From Thermoplasmatales archaeon (GTDB lineage Archaea > Thermoplasmatota > JASEFT01 > JAUWIS01), in contig JASEEW010000035.1 of assembly GCA_030019485.1 (NCBI GenBank), positions 1-13,183 of the forward strand: 13,183 nt of DNA, given 5' to 3'. Below the pieces are notes generated by a model. The model had not been told where the DNA came from. It saw nothing but the letters and a program-made list of their open reading frames with translations, and did no database searches. The translations under genes were made by a program, and so were the position numbers. How positions within the stretch are numbered: position 1 is the first letter of the stretch; every line of letters starts with the position of its first letter. Positions 1 through 7,476 of the stretch are shown one piece after another.

Positions 1-10
1 GTTTCTCCAT
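1..10 (-). CDS. 5' end of a further gene in the rpoD operon (cut by window edge)
   Basis: An ATG (bases 10-8, minus strand) begins a frame reading M-E-K before the window ends. It is preceded by a good Shine-Dalgarno match, AGGTGA (bases 22-17), six bases upstream. The site overlaps the stop codon of the 37-residue ORF before it, so the two are probably translationally coupled. The product cannot be named from three residues. Confidence 0.5.
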
Positions 11-16
11 CTTTTA

Positions 17-130
17 TCACCTTTCTGCATTCTCTGCCTGTGCTGGTATCATGCCAATAAGCATGCACAAAACAATTCCAATCACAATTCCCTCAATGCC
101 TATCTTTCCTAATTTTCCTTTTCCTAACAT
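17..130 (-). CDS. Small single-pass membrane protein, 37 aa, unknown function
   Basis: This is a short gene downstream of rpoD. The ATG at 130 follows an in-frame TGA two codons upstream, so the start is unambiguous. An AGGTGA ribosome-binding site (139-134) lies close in front with a 3-base spacer, slightly short. The protein starts with a lysine/glycine-rich stretch (MLGKGKLGKIG), followed by a hydrophobic segment of about 18 residues (residues 12-30) and a short polar tail ending AENAER. This suggests a small membrane protein or an uncleaved signal anchor. A class III (pilin-like) signal peptide is conceivable because of the basic start and an early Glu, but the motif is not convincing. 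Its TGA stop is embedded in the ribosome-binding site of the next gene, which supports real translation. I do not recognise the family. The reading frame and signals are seen; the membrane location is inferred. Confidence 0.6.
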   Translation of the reverse strand: MLGKGKLGKIGIEGIVIGIVLCMLIGMIPAQAENAER

Positions 131-168
131 TTCTCACCTAGTTTCCTATTCAAACTTTCTTTCAACAT
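124..168 (-). CDS. Possible 14-residue leader peptide overlapping the small membrane ORF
   Basis: An ATG at 168 has an almost ideal ribosome-binding site, GGAGGT (180-175), with a 6-base spacer. It opens a frame of 14 codons (MLKESLNRKLGEKC) that ends with TAG just past the start codon of the 37-residue ORF in another frame. The ribosome-binding site is better than that of the following gene. It may therefore be a leader or coupling peptide, or the true N-terminus of the next protein if a frameshift (real or sequencing error) joins them. The evidence is only the signal and the overlap. Confidence 0.3.
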   Translation of the reverse strand: MLKESLNRKLGEKC

Positions 169-211
169 TTTCCTACCTCCATACAACTCATCATAATTCC
201 TATGACCATAA

Positions 212-1069
212 TCAGATTTCCTTGATTTTCTCCTCAAACTCTCTGCATTTTTCTCCCAAGGTTTTTAATGCGGCCCCCATTGCGCTTCTGGCAGTCATAG
301 AGCCGTCTGTCTCAAACCTGAAAATAAACTTTGAATCATCACCTTTTACTTTTATGGCTCCTGACGGGCAAATTTCTTCACATGAGCTGCACAGACTGCA
401 TTTTTCAATATCTTTTATTTCCACTTTTTTACCCTTAAATGCAAGAATATTTTTCGGGCATGACTTCACACATCTACCACATCCATCGCATTTCTCAGTG
501 TTAATTTTTATTTCAGGGTAATACTTGTATCCCACACCGGATACTGCCTGCCATTTCGCATGCTTTTTCCCGGTACCAAGCTGTGCAGTTGCGTATATCA
601 TCAGCGCCTGCCTGTCTGTTAGTTTCACTATAGGTATATTTTCATCCTTTATTTTGAATTTATCCTCCATGAGTTTTTCATCACCTGGAAGCCATCCTTT
701 CACAACCTCTAAATCCCTGGAGTAAATAGTACAGGGTCCTGTTTTGTTTATCATATATTTGATTGTGCAGCTGGGACAGCCTACACCACCGCACTTGCAT
801 TTGTCCATGAAAGTAAACAAGTCTAAATCCGTTGGTATTGGCAGCATGCCGAGCCTGTGTGCAATGATTTCATCAAATAACGGTGAAATGCTCTCATAAT
901 CATTTCCTTCATGACGTATGGGTCCGAGATGAAACTCTACATCCTCAATAGCCATTTTTGGAACATCGTTAAGGAGTGTCCTCCTAAGCATGTTTACAAA
1001 CGAGGGGGTGGAATCTTCAATCAGAAACCTCATTGAATCATCCTTCAGCTCCATGATTTTGATTTTCAT
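212..1069 (-). CDS. rpoD: DNA-directed RNA polymerase subunit D (RpoD/Rpo3) with two 4Fe-4S motifs
   Basis: This is the archaeal counterpart of bacterial alpha and eukaryotic Rpb3/AC40. It pairs with subunit L to nucleate core polymerase assembly. The N-terminal dimerisation part (1-45, with PSFVNMLRRTLL) is followed by the inserted domain and a ferredoxin-like module at about 186-240, then the C-terminal dimerisation helices (FRFETDGSM onward). Two complete C-x2-C-x2-C-x3-CP motifs are present, at Cys194/197/200/204 and Cys224/227/230/234, so two 4Fe-4S clusters are expected. A further cysteine group (Cys91, 93, 98, 101) sits in the insert. At 285 aa the length is normal for the cluster-bearing form. 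The start overlaps the rps11 stop (ATGA), and GAGGT lies shortly upstream. Identification is firm; a structural or redox-sensing role for the clusters is inferred from the family. Confidence 0.97.
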   Translation of the reverse strand: MKIKIMELKDDSMRFLIEDSTPSFVNMLRRTLLNDVPKMAIEDVEFHLGPIRHEGNDYESISPLFDEIIAHRLGMLPIPTDLDLFTFMDKCKCGGVGCPSCTIKYMINKTGPCTIYSRDLEVVKGWLPGDEKLMEDKFKIKDENIPIVKLTDRQALMIYATAQLGTGKKHAKWQAVSGVGYKYYPEIKINTEKCDGCGRCVKSCPKNILAFKGKKVEIKDIEKCSLCSSCEEICPSGAIKVKGDDSKFIFRFETDGSMTARSAMGAALKTLGEKCREFEEKIKEI

Positions 1070-1449
1070 ACCCTTCTACCTCTTTTCCCGCCAGGCCTTT
1101 TTGTCCCGTCATGAGGGATTGGTGTTACATCCTCAATGCTTCCTATTTTAAGTCCTGTTCTTGTCAGTGCCCTGATGGCAGCCTGCGCACCAGGGCCTGG
1201 GGAGGTTGATCTGTTGCCGCCTGGCGCCCTTACCTTAACATTTATTGTGTCAAACCCTTTTTCCTTTACTGCATCCGCAACCCTTTCTGCTGCTTTCATT
1301 GCCGCATAAGGTGAAGCCTCATCTTTTGCTGCCTTAACAACCATTCCACCCGAGCATTTCGCAACTGTTTCTGCACCTGTAACATCTGTTACAGTGATGA
1401 GAATATTGTTGAAAGAAGCATATATGTGTGCAACACCCTTTTTACCCAT
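1066..1449 (-). CDS. rps11: 30S ribosomal protein S11 (uS11)
   Basis: Small-subunit platform protein that contacts 16S rRNA near the E site and the mRNA exit region. The 127-residue sequence carries the hallmark blocks HIYASFNN near the N-terminus, APGGNRSTSPGPGAQAAIRAL in the middle, and the conserved C-terminus DVTPIPHDGTKRPGGKRGRRV. The length is typical of archaea. The start overlaps the end of rps4 by eight bases, and a GGTGA ribosome-binding site lies within the rps4 terminal codons. Its TGA stop overlaps the rpoD ATG, so S4, S11 and RpoD are probably translationally coupled. The archaeal order S13-S4-S11-rpoD is conserved and supports the call. Confidence 0.98.
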   Translation of the reverse strand: MGKKGVAHIYASFNNILITVTDVTGAETVAKCSGGMVVKAAKDEASPYAAMKAAERVADAVKEKGFDTINVKVRAPGGNRSTSPGPGAQAAIRALTRTGLKIGSIEDVTPIPHDGTKRPGGKRGRRV

Positions 1450-1990
1450 GCTTCACCCCAGGGGTTTCAATTTTTGGTCTGACAGGATGGGCTTCATTAT
1501 TGAGTGGTGATTTCTGGGAATAAGTGATTGAGGATTCCTCATCTTTTTTCACAAGGTGTCCCGGGACTACTACTCTCCGACCAGTTACTGCCGCATGCCC
1601 ATGAACAATGAGCTGACGTGCCTGTTTTGGTGTTGAGGCAAGACCTTTCATGTAAAGCAATGTCTGAAATCTTCTGGAGAGTATAGCCTCTATGTCCAAA
1701 GCCAGAACATCATCCAATGCCGCGTTTTCCTGCACAACACCCAACCGTGTTAATTTCCCAATCAGCTGTTTTACCTCTTTTTCTGCCTGTTTGTCCCCTA
1801 TCCTGAGTTTTGGGAAAAGAAGTCTTGCCTGTCTTCTAAAATTTCTCAGTAATGATCGGGCTTTCCATACCTCCCTTTTGTTTTTAAGACCATATTTTTT
1901 TATAAGCCCGTTTTCCTCCTTTATTCTGTCAGCCTGCCAGGGATGCGTTGGACTCTCATATTTTTTCCTGCTGAATTTTGGGTCACCCAT
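1442..1990 (-). CDS. rps4: 30S ribosomal protein S4 (uS4)
   Basis: Primary 16S rRNA-binding protein that nucleates assembly of the 30S body. The 182-residue protein begins MGDPKFSRKKYESPTHPW, the typical archaeal/eukaryal (S9e-like) opening. It has an S4 RNA-binding domain at roughly 105-160, including RRFQTLLYMKGLASTPKQARQ and VTGRRVVVPGHLV. The C-terminus (PLNNEAHPVRPKIE) also matches archaeal S4. It lies six bases after rps13 and overlaps rps11. No strong ribosome-binding site is seen right before the ATG, although purine-rich GAGGAGG occurs about 20 bases upstream inside the rps13 tail. Translation probably depends on coupling to rps13. Confidence 0.97.
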   Translation of the reverse strand: MGDPKFSRKKYESPTHPWQADRIKEENGLIKKYGLKNKREVWKARSLLRNFRRQARLLFPKLRIGDKQAEKEVKQLIGKLTRLGVVQENAALDDVLALDIEAILSRRFQTLLYMKGLASTPKQARQLIVHGHAAVTGRRVVVPGHLVKKDEESSITYSQKSPLNNEAHPVRPKIETPGVKHG

Positions 1991-1996
1991 AAATCA

Positions 1997-2527
1997 TCAC
2001 TTCTTCTTTTCCTCCTCTTTCCTTCCTCCTTTCTTTTCTTCTTCTTTCTTCTTTTTTGCTGCTTCCTTTAATGCCTTCTTTGTCACACCAACTGTTAATC
2101 CTGTTCTCCCATGCGTCCTTGTTCTCTGCCCTCTGACCCTCTGGCCTGTTTCATGCCTTATGCCCTTATAGCATCTGATTTTTTTCATCAGGTTTATATC
2201 TTCCCTGACACCCATGTCAACATCATGACCTATGAGATGGGCGTTTTCACCTGTTGATGGGTCGCACTGCCTGTTCAGCATCCATATCGGCACATATTTT
2301 GGAAGGTTTTTTATTATTTCGTTTAATCTTTCAACCTCTTCCTCGTTTAATGTTCCAATTTTTCTGCGTCTGTCAATATTTGCCCTGTCTGCTATGGCAT
2401 CTGCTGCTCTGATGCCTATGCCTTTAACCTTGGTGAGTGCATACTCTACACTCCTGTTTCCATCCAGGTCAACCTCTGCGATTCTCACTATGTAGTTGAA
2501 GTCCTCTTTTTGTTTTGTTTCCGCCAT
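1997..2527 (-). CDS. rps13: 30S ribosomal protein S13 (uS13) with lysine/glutamate-rich tail
   Basis: Head protein of the 30S subunit that contacts 23S rRNA/L5 (intersubunit bridge) and the P-site tRNA. The 176 residues include the helix-two-turns-helix part (YALTKVKGIGIRAADAI), the block LNEEEVERLNEIIKN, and the conserved motif CYKGIRHETGQRVRGQRTRTHGRTG at about 118-142. The last 27 residues are almost all Lys, Glu and Arg, a longer charged tail than minimal S13; such tails bind rRNA in archaea. The start ATG is preceded by AGGTGG with a 3-base spacer, eight bases after the nmd3 stop. It is the first ribosomal gene of the S13-S4-S11 set, here placed behind nmd3. Confidence 0.97.
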   Translation of the reverse strand: MAETKQKEDFNYIVRIAEVDLDGNRSVEYALTKVKGIGIRAADAIADRANIDRRRKIGTLNEEEVERLNEIIKNLPKYVPIWMLNRQCDPSTGENAHLIGHDVDMGVREDINLMKKIRCYKGIRHETGQRVRGQRTRTHGRTGLTVGVTKKALKEAAKKKKEEEKKGGRKEEEKKK

Positions 2528-2535
2528 ATTCCACC

Positions 2536-3576
2536 TTAATGGTATTCGGTGTTTATATTAGTTTTGGTGAAAAACACCTGAGCATTCGGAACTAAAAAAA
2601 CATCATCCTTGTATCTCATAATTCTTACTGTTTCTTTTGCTCTGAAATTTTTTGGTTTTATTAATGTGACTGTTTTGTATGTTTTCGGGTCCAGTATCTG
2701 AATTTCATTTTCAGAGCCTGATACCACAACAGCATCCTCTGTTGTGTTTGGCAGAATTTTTGCATTTTTTAGCTCATCATGCTTGAACAGCTTCTCAGCA
2801 TGGTTTTCTAAATCAGCCCCTGTTATCATTGACTTTGACATTCCTTTTATCATAAGAACCCTTCCGTTAACGTAAACAAAATCACCTGTTCTATATTTTG
2901 GGAGTCTGACAGCAAATGTCACCCTGTAAACATCCTTTCCGTTTTTCCTCCCGACAAGTTTTGGTGACTCTGAATATTTTGCACAATATTTATCTGCAAT
3001 GCTCTTTGCAATTTGCCTGCCCGCGCTCATGCTTCCTATGTATAAATCGATTCCTCCATGCATTTTCTCATAGTTTGATATGAATGTATCACATGCCTTG
3101 ACCATCTGCTCTGCAACACTCAACACGGTGTTGATCTCCTCCTCATTTAGTTTTCTGTCCGAAGCCCTGACCTGAATTATCGCTTCATGGTATTTCCCAA
3201 GCATTTTAGAGCATTTTGGGCAGACAGCATTCTTTATTTTTACTTCTGCTTTATGTTCCTCCATGAAGCTGAGTCCGAAAATGACCCCTCTAACATTAAC
3301 TGTCACCCCAGCATTTCTTTCATCTCTGTAGACTGGTTTAACATCAAGAACGCAGTCCTCTGCATCGTCATGATACTTAACCGCAGAGGAAACAGCATCT
3401 TTGATTATGTCCTTTGAATCAAGCCATTTTTTCTTCAGAAACAGAGAATTACAGCATGAGCAGGTGACAGCATCAATATCTGACGGCAGATTTGCTAACA
3501 CTGTTTTTTTTCTGAAACAATTCTCACAAAGATTATTGTACAGTTTTCCTTCCCTGCCGCATTCAACACAGAACAT
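2536..3576 (-). CDS. nmd3: NMD3-family protein (60S/50S ribosome biogenesis adaptor homologue)
   Basis: Archaeal homologue of eukaryotic NMD3, which binds the large ribosomal subunit at a late maturation step. In eukaryotes it serves as the CRM1 export adaptor; archaea have no nucleus, so a subunit-maturation role is inferred. The N-terminus has paired zinc motifs: Cys3/Cys6 with Cys17/Cys20, and Cys39/Cys42 with Cys119/Cys122 (VCPKC). The central and C-terminal parts (GGIDLYIGSMSAGRQIAKSI, and RTGDFVYVNGRVLMIKG) fit the eIF5A-like and SH3-like region of the family. At 346 aa it has the archaeal length and lacks the eukaryotic C-terminal export signals. The start lies one base after the DUF424 stop, so coupling is likely. 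Linkage to DUF424 is recurrent in archaea. Confidence 0.92.
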   Translation of the reverse strand: MFCVECGREGKLYNNLCENCFRKKTVLANLPSDIDAVTCSCCNSLFLKKKWLDSKDIIKDAVSSAVKYHDDAEDCVLDVKPVYRDERNAGVTVNVRGVIFGLSFMEEHKAEVKIKNAVCPKCSKMLGKYHEAIIQVRASDRKLNEEEINTVLSVAEQMVKACDTFISNYEKMHGGIDLYIGSMSAGRQIAKSIADKYCAKYSESPKLVGRKNGKDVYRVTFAVRLPKYRTGDFVYVNGRVLMIKGMSKSMITGADLENHAEKLFKHDELKNAKILPNTTEDAVVVSGSENEIQILDPKTYKTVTLIKPKNFRAKETVRIMRYKDDVFLVPNAQVFFTKTNINTEYH

Positions 3577-3577
3577 G

Positions 3578-3934
3578 CTAGACCCTTACCATAACAGCAT
3601 ACGGAACTCCCTGAATCATGATAACATTTTCTTTGCTGATAAAACCTGCCTTTGTTGCAGCATCAACTGTTTTTTCACCGACAAGATTTGCAGATGTGGC
3701 ATTTGCCATATGTTCAAGAAAGGTTTTTTCACTCACCTTTTTTCCATCATAAAAACTGCTGACTTCCAGACATAGTTCACCTTCGCTAAATTTTTTTCCA
3801 AGCAGTTCAGAATCACATGCTGCAACAAGTACGTCTTCCCCTTTACTAAACTCCGCAACATCAGATTTTAACGTAAAATCTCCTCTGAAAGACTTTCGGT
3901 TGCGGAGTTTACAGTACACCTTTACACTTATCAT
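3578..3934 (-). CDS. DUF424 family protein
   Basis: A conserved archaeal protein of unknown function. The 118-residue sequence has the family blocks VLVAACDSELLGKKFSEGELCLEV (about 35-58), a stretch around NATSANLVGEKTVDAA, and the terminal VIMIQGVPYAVMVRV. It has an N-terminal extension or insertion of roughly 20 residues (KLRNRKSFRGDFTLKSDVAEF) compared with the shorter versions I know. GGTGTGA precedes the ATG and contains the mcm stop codon; the gap to mcm is only three bases. Its repeated association with nmd3 and translation genes suggests a link with ribosome maturation, but that is inference from position. The family assignment is by pattern recognition and fairly sure. Confidence 0.85.
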   Translation of the reverse strand: MISVKVYCKLRNRKSFRGDFTLKSDVAEFSKGEDVLVAACDSELLGKKFSEGELCLEVSSFYDGKKVSEKTFLEHMANATSANLVGEKTVDAATKAGFISKENVIMIQGVPYAVMVRV

Positions 3935-3937
3935 TTG

Positions 3938-6055
3938 TCACACCAAAGAGTATTTACCATCCCTACGCTCAAATATTCTTCCTTCCCTTTTAAGTTTTTC
4001 AATGGTTGATTCAGCCTTGGTCCTGTCTATTCCCTTATCCTTTGCCATGTCTATTATTTCATTATGCTCAGCTGCTCTGTCAGGACTTCTGGATGAAAGT
4101 TCCCTGATGATATCAACAATGCTTATGCTTCTCTCCCTCTGAGAATGCGTCATGCCTGTTGCAATAACATCAACATCAAGCCTGCCTGTTTCATAATCAA
4201 AATACGCCCTCCTCATGCTGTAGTCCATTATCCCTATTGCCCTATCAGCATCCTCCTTCATGATTTTATCACTCAGCCTCATCCTTGCACTTGCCTCTGA
4301 TAATCGCACAAAAGCCTCAAGCTGCCTGGGTGTTATGGGAACCGGTGAGTTTTCAGCCTCACCCCCCCTTCTAAGACTCAGGTAGTAGTCCTTGATTGCT
4401 GTTTCTGCTTCTTTTGTCATAACAGGAAAAATATTTCTTTTTGAATACGCAATATATTTCCTGAGTGGCCCGGGGGGAATTTCAGGCTCAACAATCTTCA
4501 TTGCCCGCTCTTCATCCTCAGCAGAATATTTTCCATTTTCTTTTTTCTCCCTGTACTTATCAATTTCACCTGCATAATGAAGTTTAAGTATGTGCTCGGC
4601 CATATCAGTATCCTTTTTTGTTTCAGGTTTATCAGAAATTGAAAATATAAGGTCAAACCTTGAAAGAAGCGCGGGAGGCATGTCTATCTGCTCGGCAATT
4701 GGTTTGTAATCATCAAACCTGCCAAACTTGGGGTTGGCTGCACCAAGCAATGCGCATCTTGAATGAAGCGTTGCAGTAATGCCTGCCTTTGCAACAGAGA
4801 TGCACTGCTGCTCCATCGCCTCATGCATGGCACTCCTGTCCTGAGGGCTCATTTTGTCCATCTCATCAATTGCTGCAATACCCTTGTCTGCGAGAACAAG
4901 GGCGCCTGCCTCAAGCGTCCACCTGCCTTCACCAAACTCATCGCGCACAGCAGCCGCAGTAAGACCTGCTGCCGATGCTGATTTCCCTGATGCATAAATA
5001 CCCCTGGGTGAAATCTGGGATATGTAACGTAAGAGCTGAGATTTTGCGGTGCCTGGGTCACCGACCATGAGAATGTGTATGTCCCCCCTGACCCTTGTTG
5101 AATCAGGCATAACCTTTGACACACCCCCAAACAACTGCAATGCTAAAGCCTTTTTCTCTGTCATCATTCCATGAATTGCCGGGGCAATGGATGAAACAAT
5201 CTTCTGGTATATATTGGGGTCCTGACTTAACTTAATGATTTCCTCTTCTTCTTTCGGCGTGATGGATATTTCCTCAAACTCATGCTCCTCAATCTCAATA
5301 GAATTCACATCAAGAAAAATATCAAACATGGTTGATTTTATGCCTCTTTCCTTTTTCTGCCTGCTTCTTAATATACCATTCAGTATAACCCTGTCACCAG
5401 GTGAAAGCTTCCCTGTAATGTCATCCTCAGCATATGCAACAAGCCTCTGCGGCTGCGCCCCTCCCCTGAGCCCTTCAGGGCTTTCCTGAATCTCAAGTTT
5501 TTGCGTGTCAACAAACACAGAGCATTCCTTTGATTCAGAAGGCACTGTAAGCAGTTTGAATCTTGTTGATGCAACTGTTTTACCGCATCCTCCCTGGTCC
5601 TTGTAGCACTCCAGAGGCTCCTTTGCCACCATGTCTTCCTGGATAACCTTTATGATTGCCCCGCATCTAACACATTGATAAGCTGCTTCTTTCAGCCTTG
5701 GTCTCACCTCTGTTGCCTTCCTGACAAGCCCTTCCGCTGCTATGAACTTTCCAAGATGCTCAGAGCGCAAATCTCTTATGTCTATCCCTGAAACAGCTTT
5801 TGGGAGATTTGTGATTCTGGCATGGGCATCAAAGCCTGTGATTTCCTTCAGTGCCTTTTCACCTGCATACAGTGCATTGTTCGGCTGCAGGAGCAGAAAC
5901 TCCCCTAGTCCTGGCTCCTCAGATGAGATTGTATCATAGGTGACAAAGATGCTTTTTTTCCCTGGGTAATCGCGCTCAACATCGGCAATCTCCCCTTTGT
6001 AATGACCAAAAATTCTTTCCCATATGCCTTTCATTGTTTCAACAGTAAAGTCCAT
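3938..6055 (-). CDS. mcm: Replicative DNA helicase MCM
   Basis: ATP-dependent 3'-5' helicase that forms a hexamer around DNA at archaeal replication forks. The protein is 705 aa from ATG 6055. Numbered from that start, the N-terminal OB domain carries a zinc motif (Cys128, 131, 150, 157). The AAA+ core has Walker A GDPGTAKS (332-339), Walker B IDEMDK with Asp397/Glu398, sensor 1 GAANPKFGRFD, the arginine-finger motif LLSRFD (Arg466), and sensor 2 near PRQLEAFVRLSEA. A winged-helix end (SRSPDRAAEHNEI to KYSLV) closes it. No intein or truncation is seen. A TTG four codons upstream (6067) keeps the frame, but ATG 6055 is preferred because a TATA box centred about 26 bases upstream predicts a leaderless mRNA starting there. 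It heads the operon leading to nmd3 and ribosomal genes. Confidence 0.97.
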   Translation of the reverse strand: MDFTVETMKGIWERIFGHYKGEIADVERDYPGKKSIFVTYDTISSEEPGLGEFLLLQPNNALYAGEKALKEITGFDAHARITNLPKAVSGIDIRDLRSEHLGKFIAAEGLVRKATEVRPRLKEAAYQCVRCGAIIKVIQEDMVAKEPLECYKDQGGCGKTVASTRFKLLTVPSESKECSVFVDTQKLEIQESPEGLRGGAQPQRLVAYAEDDITGKLSPGDRVILNGILRSRQKKERGIKSTMFDIFLDVNSIEIEEHEFEEISITPKEEEEIIKLSQDPNIYQKIVSSIAPAIHGMMTEKKALALQLFGGVSKVMPDSTRVRGDIHILMVGDPGTAKSQLLRYISQISPRGIYASGKSASAAGLTAAAVRDEFGEGRWTLEAGALVLADKGIAAIDEMDKMSPQDRSAMHEAMEQQCISVAKAGITATLHSRCALLGAANPKFGRFDDYKPIAEQIDMPPALLSRFDLIFSISDKPETKKDTDMAEHILKLHYAGEIDKYREKKENGKYSAEDEERAMKIVEPEIPPGPLRKYIAYSKRNIFPVMTKEAETAIKDYYLSLRRGGEAENSPVPITPRQLEAFVRLSEASARMRLSDKIMKEDADRAIGIMDYSMRRAYFDYETGRLDVDVIATGMTHSQRERSISIVDIIRELSSRSPDRAAEHNEIIDMAKDKGIDRTKAESTIEKLKREGRIFERRDGKYSLV

Positions 6056-6076
6056 GGAGTATTGCAATGATATATG

Positions 6077-6084
6077 TTAATAAA
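6077..6084 (-). promoter_or_regulatory. TATA box of the mcm-rpoD operon
   Basis: On the minus strand TTTATTAA is centred about 26 bases before ATG 6055, the usual spacing between an archaeal TATA box and the transcription start. This predicts a leaderless mcm transcript. The T-run just before it (bases 6086-6082, minus strand) may also end transcription of the upstream tbp/TatD-like pair. No clear BRE is visible. Confidence 0.6.
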
Positions 6085-6110
6085 AAGATATCGTAAAGAC
6101 AGAGGGTTGA

Positions 6111-6908
6111 TTATTCAACTTCTATCCCGTAAACCTTTTCAGGGTTTTCCTTATGGATTTTTAGTATATCTTCCCCTGTGAAAATGCCTTTTTCAAAGAA
6201 AAGTTTTGTTACCCTTGGAACTGTTTTTGGTCCTAGAACCGCGCCTGGTCTTTTAAGGTCATCCATGTAGTCTGTCTCCATCATGAAACGAGAACTGATA
6301 CTTATTGCTTCTTTTACCGCATCCTTTCCAGCAAGGATGGAAGGGAAAATCCCGAAATTGTCCTCCAATTTGACTAATGGCGGTGAATAATGTTTAATTA
6401 TTTTTTCCCTTTTTAAACCAATCCTGTCTGCCATTTCTGCTATTTCCCTGAATGTTTCCTTTGTCGCAGTTTCTGTGTGGAGTATAACAGGGCATCCGGT
6501 ATCCTTTGCAACTGCCATGCCGTATTCCATTATTTCATTTGATGCAGACCAGACATCATCTGGAACATCATAATGGGGTCTTCCAATCTCACCAACAGCA
6601 ACAGACTTTTTTTCTGCAACATATTTTCCTGCGGTTTCAATTCTTTTTTTCATTTTTTCAACAGATTCGGCTAAGGAAAGTTTTTCCAAAAGCCTTGTTA
6701 ATTCTGCCGGATGAGGCCCTAAGGCAACAAAAACCTTCACATTTGTTTCCTTTCTAACATTTTCTGCAAGTTTCAGGGTTGTTTCATAATCAGTGAATGA
6801 TTTGTGAACAAGCATAACATGTGTTCCGCCTGCCAACTCAAAATCCTTTACAGCCTTCAGACATAAGCCAGCAAAATCAAGATGAAAATGGTTGTCAAAT
6901 ATTATCAT
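6111..6908 (-). CDS. TatD-like metal-dependent hydrolase (TIM barrel)
   Basis: Member of the amidohydrolase-fold TatD family, whose characterised members are metal-dependent DNases; the substrate here is not known. Numbered from ATG 6908 (265 aa), the metal ligands are all recognisable: HxH at His7/His9 (DNHFHLD), Glu107 (GEIGRPHYD), His144 (VILHTET), His173 (IIKHYSPP) and Asp213 (METDYMDD). The C-terminal helix (KIHKENPEKVYGI) resembles the NPxxxF/Y ending common in TatD proteins. An in-frame GTG at 6926 would overlap the tbp stop (GTGA) and adds six residues (MNPVAQ). ATG 6908 is preferred because it places the HxH at the usual distance from the start. It is cotranscribed with tbp, and nothing in the sequence explains that partnership. 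Confidence 0.85.
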   Translation of the reverse strand: MIIFDNHFHLDFAGLCLKAVKDFELAGGTHVMLVHKSFTDYETTLKLAENVRKETNVKVFVALGPHPAELTRLLEKLSLAESVEKMKKRIETAGKYVAEKKSVAVGEIGRPHYDVPDDVWSASNEIMEYGMAVAKDTGCPVILHTETATKETFREIAEMADRIGLKREKIIKHYSPPLVKLEDNFGIFPSILAGKDAVKEAISISSRFMMETDYMDDLKRPGAVLGPKTVPRVTKLFFEKGIFTGEDILKIHKENPEKVYGIEVE

Positions 6909-6922
6909 TTGAGCCACAGGGT

Positions 6923-7468
6923 TCACAAAAGACCTGAAGCTTTCAGCTCCTCTGTGATTTTATCCACTGCTATCTCAACATCTTTTGCTTTTTTTGCGCC
7001 TGTGCACACAAGTTTACCGGAGCCGAACAGCAGCACAACAACCTTTGGCTTGCTAACCCTGTATACCAGTCCCGGGAACTGCTCAGGCTCATACTCAACC
7101 TTTTCCAAACCAAGACTTATTGCAATAGCATTCAAATTAAGTTCTGCGTTCAAATCAGAGGAAGCAACAATGTTCTGAACAACAATCCTGGGTTTTTTTG
7201 CTACCTTAACACCTGCCTTGCCCATGTTCTTTGTTATTAACTCTATAGCAGTCTTTACGTCCTTTAAACTTTTTGCACCTGTACAGACAATTTTCCCGGA
7301 CCTGAAAAGAAGCATGGCAGTTTTCGGCTCCTTTAACTTATAAACAAGCCCTGGAAAATGCTTTGGTTTGTATTCTGCCCCATCCACTGATGCGGCAATC
7401 CTCCCTAAATCCAGCTCCTTATTAAACGATGTTGATGCCACAATGTTCTCTATTTTAATCTTTGCCAT
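6923..7468 (-). CDS. tbp: TATA-box-binding protein (TBP)
   Basis: General transcription factor that binds and bends the TATA box and recruits TFB and RNA polymerase. The 181 residues consist of two direct repeats of about 90 residues. They are recognisable from the paired blocks IENIVASTSFNKELDL / VQNIVASSDLNAELNL, FPGLVYKLKEPKTAMLLF / FPGLVYRVSKPKVVVLLF, and SGKIVCTGAKSLKDV / SGKLVCTGAKKAKDV. The length is standard for archaea and there is no acidic tail. The ATG lies exactly where a leaderless transcript from the TTTATAAA box would start. The stop touches the alternative GTG start of the following TatD-like gene. Identification is certain. Confidence 0.98.
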   Translation of the reverse strand: MAKIKIENIVASTSFNKELDLGRIAASVDGAEYKPKHFPGLVYKLKEPKTAMLLFRSGKIVCTGAKSLKDVKTAIELITKNMGKAGVKVAKKPRIVVQNIVASSDLNAELNLNAIAISLGLEKVEYEPEQFPGLVYRVSKPKVVVLLFGSGKLVCTGAKKAKDVEIAVDKITEELKASGLL

Positions 7469-7476
7469 ATACGTAG

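Noticed and set aside
119..130. ATGTTAGGAAAA at the start of the 37-residue ORF resembles part of the palindromic repeat
   Set aside because: Only about 12 bases match, with no hairpin partner arm nearby; purine-rich chance similarity is enough to explain it.
51..521. Open frame on the plus strand covering the 3' half of rpoD
   Set aside because: It is antisense to the conserved ferredoxin region of rpoD, has no domain resemblance and no promoter.
3480..3580. Possible frameshift or split at the nmd3/DUF424 junction
   Set aside because: The one-base gap is a normal operon junction: DUF424 ends with its conserved MVRV and NMD3 begins with an intact CxxC zinc motif.
6056..6067. TTG start for mcm four codons upstream
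   Set aside because: The TATA box predicts transcription beginning at ATG 6055, so the TTG would lie outside the mRNA.
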